A DNA stretch of 64,000 nucleotides from Micromonospora lupini (GTDB lineage Bacteria; Actinomycetota; Actinomycetes; Mycobacteriales; Micromonosporaceae). The translations under genes were made by a program, and so were the position numbers. The notes under the pieces are model-generated. The model searched no databases and had not been told where the DNA came from. It worked only from the letters and a program-made list of their open reading frames with translations. The stretch covers positions 873,001 to 937,000 of the forward strand of contig NZ_JAPENL010000002.1 in the NCBI RefSeq assembly GCF_026342015.1, given 5' to 3'. The stretch's first letter is position 1. Every line of letters starts with the position of its first letter. Positions 57,961 to 64,000 of the stretch are shown piece by piece.

Positions 57961-58977
57961 CTACCCCCTGAGGTCCCATTCGTGTCGCTGAACGCCGAAC
58001 TCCGCCGTGGCCTGCTCCATGGCCTCAGCAACAGAGTCATGCAAGGTGTCGGTCATCTCCTCGCCGCTGTCGTCGCAGTAGAACAGGTATGCCTGCGGCT
58101 CGTCGCCGTCGTACTGCACGATGCGCAACACCACTGGGGGCGGCACCTCGACGCGGAGTCCGTCGACACCGCAGTAGTAATGGCGGGTGAACCCGGTAGG
58201 CCGATGCTCCGGCCCCAACCGGACCTCGGCCAGAATCGTGGGCTCCACCACGCCGATCATGTCCTTTACCTCGGGGCCAGCGGGAACGGCGCTCGGCCCC
58301 TGCTCATTGGTGTCTGGGGCCGCCATCTGTCGGTCCACCTCGATCCTCCGCTGCTCGGCCATGTATGCGGCCAGATGCGGATCGACCCCGATTGCATCGC
58401 CGCGCATGTATCGCGCGACGGACCGCGCGGCGGCACGGTGCTGAAGGTACTGCTGAGCGTCGACTTTGCCTGCGCCATACCGCTGCAGACCCGCGATCAC
58501 CTCCTCGGGCGCGACGGTGAAGTCAGCCAGTGCGAGCAACGTGTAGACACGCCGTCCGCCTCGCTTGCTGGCCCACCGCCCCCGGAGCTTCACACCCGGC
58601 GCCAGGTGAATCTCCAGGTTCGGATTCCTCCACGACTCCCCCACCTTCGTTACATTCAGCGACTCCACAGAGCGCCACGGCAACCGGGTCGTGACGCCTC
58701 GTAGGCGGAGTGTCAGGCCGGATTCGTCGACTTCCATCAGGAACGGCCAGAGAAGCATCAGCCACGCGCCGAGAGAAAGGGCGACCATGACCACGCTGAG
58801 CACTTCGTACAAGGGCGCCTTGTTGTGGTAAAAGTGATCGGGGTCGGCTGCGGCGTTGCCTGCCGCCCACCAGACAAGCACCCCGAAAATCGCCCAATAA
58901 AGGCAAGTCCTGCGCAGCTTCGTGGTGTTTCGCCGTAACTGCACGTCCACCTCTTCGGACAGGACAGCCTCAGACAT
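57961..58977 (-). CDS. membrane protein with PH-like domain and unknown C-terminal domain
   Basis: A 338-residue protein. Two hydrophobic helices (CLYWAIFGVLVWWAAG and VLSVVMVALSLGAWLMLLW) are followed by a bacterial PH-like segment (FLMEVDESGLTLRLRGVTTRLPWRSVESL) as in bPH proteins. The C-terminus (YLFYCDDSGEEMTDTLHDSVAEAMEQATAEF) resembles immunity-type or small regulatory domains, which I cannot name with certainty. Codon use is less GC3-biased than in neighbours, hinting at transfer. ATG at 58977. It shares no operon with the SLOG-like gene: a hairpin and promoter lie between. Confidence 0.72.
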   Translation of the reverse strand: MSEAVLSEEVDVQLRRNTTKLRRTCLYWAIFGVLVWWAAGNAAADPDHFYHNKAPLYEVLSVVMVALSLGAWLMLLWPFLMEVDESGLTLRLRGVTTRLPWRSVESLNVTKVGESWRNPNLEIHLAPGVKLRGRWASKRGGRRVYTLLALADFTVAPEEVIAGLQRYGAGKVDAQQYLQHRAAARSVARYMRGDAIGVDPHLAAYMAEQRRIEVDRQMAAPDTNEQGPSAVPAGPEVKDMIGVVEPTILAEVRLGPEHRPTGFTRHYYCGVDGLRVEVPPPVVLRIVQYDGDEPQAYLFYCDDSGEEMTDTLHDSVAEAMEQATAEFGVQRHEWDLRG

Positions 58978-59279
58978 CTCGCCACACAGTCGCACGCCAG
59001 GTCAATGGCTGGCCAACCCGCCTGCCCTCGACCCGCCCACCGGGGAGCGGGCACCGCCTGGCCCGCCATCGCAAGCCCGGCCTTGGCGGACGTACGGACC
59101 CTGGCGGGTCGGGCGGTGGTGTGCTCGCCTCATCGGGGTCGGGGGCGGGCGGGATGGCCTACCGCAATCACCCACGCGCCCGACGTGCAGCCCGGCAGCG
59201 CTCGGCAAGCTCGACGGAAAGCTCGTTGCTGTCAAGCGGTCGGCTCGTGGCGGAGCCGACCGGAAATGCCTTGTGGATA
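58978..59279. other. 302-bp gap between the PH-domain gene and tRNA-Thr
   Basis: No convincing gene. The open frames here are Arg/Pro/Ala-rich with no ribosome binding site. It contains the upstream region of the PH-domain gene and the 3' flank of the tRNA. Confidence 0.5.
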
Positions 59280-59356
59280 TGGAGCCCCCGGCCGGGATCG
59301 AACCGGCGACATCTCGCTTACAAGGCGAGTGCTCTGGCCAGCTGAGCTACAGGGGC
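59280..59356 (-). tRNA. tRNA-Thr (anticodon TGT), CCA encoded
   Basis: Read on the minus strand the sequence folds as a tRNA: acceptor 5' GCCCCTG with CGGGGGC at the 3' side (one T-G pair), D-arm AGCTCAGCTGG...AGAGC, anticodon arm CTCGC-CTTGTAA-GCGAG with anticodon TGT (threonine, ACA codon), and T-arm GCCGG-TTCGATC-CCGGC. CCA is encoded at 59282-59280. No integrase or att duplication lies beside it, so it is not an occupied integration site here. Confidence 0.96.
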
Positions 59357-59535
59357 GCGTGTGTCGAGGCCAGCATAGCGACTGCCGTCCGGATATCCCG
59401 CTCGCGAGTGCTCCCGAGCACGGGAAACGTCAACAACCCGACGCTCGCCGCCTTGGCACGGCGTCGATTGATGCCTGCCCGTGCCCGAGTGCCCGGAATG
59501 CGTGGGCACTGGATCACTTCCGAGGGGCCCTCGCC

Positions 59536-59564
59536 TTGGCAGCGCGGGGAAAGCCGTTTACGGT
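59536..59564 (+). promoter_or_regulatory. promoter of the sugar ABC ATPase gene
   Basis: TTGGCA (59536-59541), a 17-nt spacer and TACGGT (59559-59564) form a good housekeeping promoter, placing the transcript start near 59571 and giving a leader of about 125 nt before the ATG at 59697. The gap 59357-59696 between tRNA and gene contains no other feature I can support. Confidence 0.65.
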
Positions 59565-59696
59565 GCAGTGACACGGACGACACCACGGCCGCCCCCGCGG
59601 CCGACCGCCGTCCGCTGACCGGCGCGGATACGTGCCGGCCGCTCCTTCACTCGGATCGTCCGGCACGTTCCTGCCGGTGAGAGGAAGCGCACCACC

Positions 59697-60788
<1,092 letters not shown>

Positions 60789-60805
60789 CGTAACGCCGTA
60801 AGGCA

Positions 60806-60839
60806 AAAGGGGCGGTCCGCTTCGGCGGGCCGCCCCTTT
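60806..60839 (+). terminator. UUCG-tetraloop terminator after the sugar ABC ATPase gene
   Basis: AAAGGGGCGGTCCGC (60806-60820) and GCGGGCCGCCCCTTT (60825-60839) pair over 15 bp with one G-U pair, closing on the very stable TTCG tetraloop and ending in TTTC. This is one of the clearest rho-independent terminators in the window, 18 bp past the stop. Confidence 0.93.
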
Positions 60840-60959
60840 CGTCGTACCCGGAGAGGGCGCCTCACTCCGTAGTGCCAGCGCGGATGTGGCTCCGCGGGGT
60901 GACTCGGCCGGGCGGGCCGCGGCCGTAGCGTCGCGGCACGCCCAACCCGAGGAGACGCC

Positions 60960-61541
60960 GTGTCCGCCACCGTTCACCCGATCACCAGTTCCCGGCTCGA
61001 CCGGACGGCCCGCCTGACCGGCCGCAGCCTCGCCTACTGCGCGGCGCTGGTGCCGGTCGCCCTGCTCGCGCTGGTGACCGCCCCGGTGGGTGGCGCCGGT
61101 GCCGCAGCAGCGCGGTGGCGGAGGCTGCGTACCGGGCTGCTCGGAGCGCCCCCGACGCCCGCGCCCGACCGGCGACCCGGCCCGGTCGCGGTGCTCGGCC
61201 ACGGACTGCTCAGTCTGCTGCTCGGCCTCGTGGCCCTGCTGCCGCTCGGCGTCCAACTGCTGCTGGTGCTGCGCGGCGTGCTGTACGGCATCGTCGACCC
61301 CGGCCCGTACGACCACTCCTGGGGTGGTCCGACCCGGGCCGGCGCGTGGCTTGCGCACTTCCTCGTCGGCCTGCCGATGGCCGCCGCCGGCCTGGCCGCC
61401 TTGATCGGCATCGCCGCCGTGCACCAGCGACTGACCCGCCGTCTCGACGGGGAGCGCAGTGGGGCCTGGCTGCTACCGACCACACTGCTGATCGCGGCGG
61501 CCGGGGCGCTGCTCTTCGTCGCCTGGCTCCACCAGATCTGA
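60960..61541 (+). CDS. membrane protein, sensor-domain-like
   Basis: A 193-residue protein with about four hydrophobic helices (LAYCAALVPVALLALVTAPVGG, LLSLLLGLVALLPLGVQLLLV, LAHFLVGLPMAAAGLAALIG, LLPTTLLIAAAGALLFVAWL). The pattern resembles the membrane sensor domain found at the N-terminus of actinobacterial DesK-like kinases, but here it stands alone. Function unknown. GTG at 60960 with GAGGAG upstream; a strong hairpin follows. Confidence 0.8.
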   Translation: MSATVHPITSSRLDRTARLTGRSLAYCAALVPVALLALVTAPVGGAGAAAARWRRLRTGLLGAPPTPAPDRRPGPVAVLGHGLLSLLLGLVALLPLGVQLLLVLRGVLYGIVDPGPYDHSWGGPTRAGAWLAHFLVGLPMAAAGLAALIGIAAVHQRLTRRLDGERSGAWLLPTTLLIAAAGALLFVAWLHQI

Positions 61542-61583
61542 CGACGAGGCCCCCTCCCGCACCGGCGGGAAGGGGCCTCGTCG
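61542..61583. terminator. 19-bp hairpin, bidirectional terminator
   Basis: Arms 61542-61560 and 61565-61583 pair over 19 bp with one mismatch around a 4-nt loop. It starts at the stop of the membrane protein gene and ends 6 bp before the opposing rlmB stop, so it should terminate both. Confidence 0.9.
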
Positions 61584-61589
61584 ACGTCG

Positions 61590-62723
61590 TTACAGCTCGA
61601 CCGAGCGGCGGCGGGCGACCTCGGCGAGGGTGACCGCAGCGGCCACGCTGGCGTTGAGCGACTCCACCTCGGAGATCATCGGGATGCTCACGGTCAGGTC
61701 GCACGTCTCGCCGACCAGCCGGGACAACCCACGCCCCTCGGAGCCGACCACCACCACCAGCGGCCCGACTGCGGCCTCCAGGTCGTACAGGTCGGTGTCA
61801 CCGTCGGCGTCCAGGCCGACCACCATGAAGCCGGCGTCGCGGCACGCCTTCAGCGACCGGGTCAGGTTGGTGACCTGGGCCACCGGCACCCGCGCGGCCG
61901 CGCCGGCGCTGGTCCGCCAGGCGGTCGCGGTGATCCCGGCAGCCCGCCGCTCGGGTACGAAGACACCCTGCGCGCCGAACGCGGCGGCCGAACGGATCAC
62001 CGCACCCAGGTTGCGCGGATCGGTGACCCCGTCCAGCGCGACCAGGAGCGGCGCCTGCTGCTCCAGGGCCGCGGCGACCATGTCCTCGAAGGGCTGGTAC
62101 GCAAACGGCGGCACCTGCAACCCGACGCCCTGGTGCAGCACCCCGCCGGTCATCCGGTCCAGCTCGGCGCGGCTGATCTCCAGGTTGGCGATGCCCCGGT
62201 CCGCGGCAGTCCGGATGATCTCGTTGATCCGGTCGTCCATGTCGATGCCCTGGGCGACGTAGAGCGCCGTCGCCGGCACCTGGGCGCGCAGCGCCTCCAG
62301 CACCGGGTTGCGCCCGACCAGCAGCTCCGGGGTGTCCTTGGAAGGGTTGGACTTGCGCCCCGGCGCGACCCGGGGGCCGGTCCGTCCGGCGGCCGGCCGG
62401 CCACCACGCCCCGCCGAGCCACCACGACTCGCCGGTACGCCCCGGCCACCGCCCCTGCCCCAGGTGGTGTCCTTACTGCCCGGCTGGCCGATCTTCGGGG
62501 CACGCCCCTCCTCGGCCGCCGCCCGGCGCTCCTTGTCCTGCTTCCAGGCGGTGCGCTGCGGCAGCTTCTCGGTGCCCGAGTAACCCTTGTGCCAGGGTCG
62601 CTCGTCGGCGGGCAGGGTGCGCCCGCGCCCGGTGAGAGAATCCTTGTTCTTGCCGCCGGAGCCCTTGGGGGCACCCGCCTTCGGCGTCAGTCGCCGGCCA
62701 CGGCGCTGCGAGTTGCCGGCCAT
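61590..62723 (-). CDS. rlmB: 23S rRNA (guanosine-2'-O)-methyltransferase RlmB
   Basis: A 377-residue SPOUT methyltransferase. After a basic Gly/Arg/Lys-rich tail of about 130 residues comes the substrate-binding domain (LLVGRNPVLEALRA) and the knotted SpoU domain with motifs LDGVTDPRNLGAVIRSAAAFG, VVVGSEGRGLSRL and IPMISEVESLNASVAAAV. It methylates a 23S rRNA guanosine using S-adenosylmethionine. The ATG overlaps the cysS stop (TGATG, 62725-62721), the usual actinobacterial cysS-rlmB order. Confidence 0.95.
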   Translation of the reverse strand: MAGNSQRRGRRLTPKAGAPKGSGGKNKDSLTGRGRTLPADERPWHKGYSGTEKLPQRTAWKQDKERRAAAEEGRAPKIGQPGSKDTTWGRGGGRGVPASRGGSAGRGGRPAAGRTGPRVAPGRKSNPSKDTPELLVGRNPVLEALRAQVPATALYVAQGIDMDDRINEIIRTAADRGIANLEISRAELDRMTGGVLHQGVGLQVPPFAYQPFEDMVAAALEQQAPLLVALDGVTDPRNLGAVIRSAAAFGAQGVFVPERRAAGITATAWRTSAGAAARVPVAQVTNLTRSLKACRDAGFMVVGLDADGDTDLYDLEAAVGPLVVVVGSEGRGLSRLVGETCDLTVSIPMISEVESLNASVAAAVTLAEVARRRSVEL

Positions 62724-64000
62724 CAGTCCTGCTCTCCAATAGTCCAACGGGGGCCCTGGGGGGTGTCCTCGACCACCACGCCGGCCAGCTTGAGCTGGTC
62801 GCGTACCGCGTCGGCGGCGGCCCAGTCCTTGCGGCCCCGGGCCTGCGCGCGCTGCTCCAGGGCCAGCGCGATCAGGGAGTCCACCACGGCACGCAGATCG
62901 TCCGAGCGGCCGCCACCGGTCCAGCCCTCATCCAGGGGGTCGACCCCGAGGATATCCAGCATCGCCCGTACCGCGGCCAGGGTGGTGCGGACGGTCACAT
63001 CGTCGCCGGTGCTCAGCGCGGTGTTGCCGTCGCGGATGTGCTGCTGCAACACGGCCAGCGCGGCGGACGTGTTGAGGTCGTCGTCCATGGCCGCCACGAA
63101 GCCGGCCGGCAGCTCACCGAACTGCCCGGCGCCCACCCGCTCGACGGCCCGCTGCACGAAACCCTCGATCCGCCGGTACGCGGTGGCCGCGTCGCGAAGC
63201 GAGTCCTCCGAGTAGTCGATCACCGAGCGGTAGTGCGCGGCGGCGTAGTAGTAACGCAGCTCCACCGGCCGCACACCCAGCGAGTCCACGTACGCCAGGT
63301 CGAGCGCGTTTCCGGCGGACTTGCCCATCTTGGCCCCGCCGATGTTGAGCAGCCCGTGGTGCACCCAGTACCGCGCGAACGGCAGCCCGGCCGCGTTGGA
63401 CTGGGCGATCTCGTTCTCGTGGTGCGGGAACGTCAGATCCAGACCGCCACCGTGGATGTCGAACTCCGGGCCGAGGTAACGCCAGCACATCGCCGAGCAC
63501 TCGATGTGCCAACCCGGGCGACCCAACCCCCACGGTGACGGCCAGTACGCGTCCGCCGGCTCGTCCGGCTTGGCGCCCTTCCAGAGGGCGAAGTCGCGCG
63601 GGTCCCGCTTGCCCCGGTCGGGGGCGTCGCCCGCCGACTGCATCGCGTCCGGCGACTGACCCGACAGCGACCCGTACGCCGGCCAGGACGCCACGTCGAA
63701 GTAGACGTCACCGGAGCCGTCGGTGGCCGGGTACGCGTGCCCGTCCGCGATCAACTTCGTGATCAGCTCGTGCATCTCCGGGATGTGCCCGGTGGCGCGC
63801 GGCTCGTAGGTGGGCGGCAGCACGTTCAACGCCCGGTACGACTCGGCGAGGATCAACTCGTTGGCGTACGCGATCGACCAGAACGGCTGACCCCGCTCGC
63901 CCGCCTTGACCAGGATCTTGTCGTCGATGTCTGTCACGTTGCGGATGAACGTGACCTCGTAGCCGGCGGTCAGCAACCAGCGACGCAGCACGTCGTAGTT
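62723..64000 (-). CDS. cysS: cysteinyl-tRNA synthetase (N-terminus beyond right edge)
   Basis: The frame gives at least 425 residues and is cut at the window edge just after the catalytic HIGH region, so the start is missing. Visible are RNVTDIDDKI, the zinc-site Cys/His in GWHIECSAMC and TFPHHENEIAQS, KMGKSAGNAL (a variant of the KMSKS loop) and the C-terminal anticodon domain. It charges tRNA-Cys in the cytoplasm. The KMGKS form differs from the textbook KMSKS, but both lysines needed for ATP binding are kept. The stop overlaps the rlmB start. Confidence 0.96.
   Translation of the reverse strand, partial: NYDVLRRWLLTAGYEVTFIRNVTDIDDKILVKAGERGQPFWSIAYANELILAESYRALNVLPPTYEPRATGHIPEMHELITKLIADGHAYPATDGSGDVYFDVASWPAYGSLSGQSPDAMQSAGDAPDRGKRDPRDFALWKGAKPDEPADAYWPSPWGLGRPGWHIECSAMCWRYLGPEFDIHGGGLDLTFPHHENEIAQSNAAGLPFARYWVHHGLLNIGGAKMGKSAGNALDLAYVDSLGVRPVELRYYYAAAHYRSVIDYSEDSLRDAATAYRRIEGFVQRAVERVGAGQFGELPAGFVAAMDDDLNTSAALAVLQQHIRDGNTALSTGDDVTVRTTLAAVRAMLDILGVDPLDEGWTGGGRSDDLRAVVDSLIALALEQRAQARGRKDWAAADAVRDQLKLAGVVVEDTPQGPRWTIGEQD

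Noticed and set aside
59280..59356. tRNA-Thr as an integration site for a genomic island
   Set aside because: No integrase, excisionase or duplicated tRNA 3' end is visible on either side within the window.
58922..59680. Open frames around tRNA-Thr as a protein gene
   Set aside because: They pass through the tRNA and are rich in Arg/Ala/Pro with no ribosome binding site.

Overview
The window is chromosomal DNA from a high-GC actinomycete, most likely a Micromonospora or close Micromonosporaceae relative. The support is indirect: roughly 70% GC or more with very strong third-position GC bias, many GTG and some TTG starts, a conservon (sensor kinase, roadblock, DUF742 and GTPase genes), a SARP/AfsR-type regulator with NB-ARC and TPR regions, DUF3263, DUF4032 and MSMEG_6728-type proteins, and short overlapping operons. 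There is no rRNA, CRISPR array, transposase, integrase or recognisable prophage. One tRNA gene, tRNA-Thr(TGT), is present. Both ends cut genes: a Pro/Gly-rich protein at the left edge and cysteinyl-tRNA synthetase at the right edge.

Layout. 1-6.8 kb: truncated Pro/Gly-rich protein, cold-shock protein, GNAT acetyltransferase, paaN, a membrane protein with a lipase-like GQSHG elbow, and a tandem-GNAT protein. 7.0-10.7 kb: threonine synthase behind a SAM-I riboswitch, an EamA exporter divergent from an ArsR-type regulator with two identical operator palindromes, and a DoxX protein. 10.7-11.4 kb: a decayed stretch with a GntR remnant. 11.4-15.8 kb: a DUF4232-type lipoprotein, an ABC-2 permease, and a protein joining a CocE/S15-type hydrolase to an ABC ATPase. 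16.1-24.5 kb: a conservon preceded by an MCP-like sensor-only protein and followed by a two-ring Cdc48-like AAA ATPase. 24.5-30.1 kb: a beta-propeller-like exported protein, a GNAT protein, a PP2C-like protein, small proteins, and a second ABC-2 exporter whose promoter carries twin palindromes. 30.2-34.3 kb: an amino-sugar catabolic locus (DeoR regulator, SIS isomerase/deaminase, ROK kinase, NagA), followed by a 640-bp minisatellite island. 34.9-45.1 kb: DUF4032, PAP2 phosphatase, APC permease, a DrrAB-like exporter, the SARP/AfsR regulator, and a two-RCK ion-channel-like protein. 45.2-52 kb: MSMEG_6728 protein, CrtU-like FAD oxidoreductase, HNH nuclease behind a possible leader ORF, Ser/Thr kinase, enoyl-CoA hydratase. 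52.1-55.2 kb: a secreted M4 metallopeptidase divergent from a lipoprotein resembling its inhibitor emfourin. 55.2-59 kb: histidine phosphatase, and an operon of a SLOG-like/membrane fusion, an AraC regulator and a VOC protein, then a PH-domain membrane protein. 59.3-64 kb: tRNA-Thr, an MsiK/UgpC-like sugar ABC ATPase, a membrane protein, rlmB and cysS.

The most notable items are the SAM riboswitch whose P1 stem runs into the thrC ribosome binding site, the hydrolase-ABC ATPase fusion, the M4 peptidase/emfourin-like pair, the SLOG-like/membrane fusion in an operon with AraC and VOC genes, and the conservon extended by a detached sensor and a Cdc48-like ATPase with a degenerate first ATPase site.
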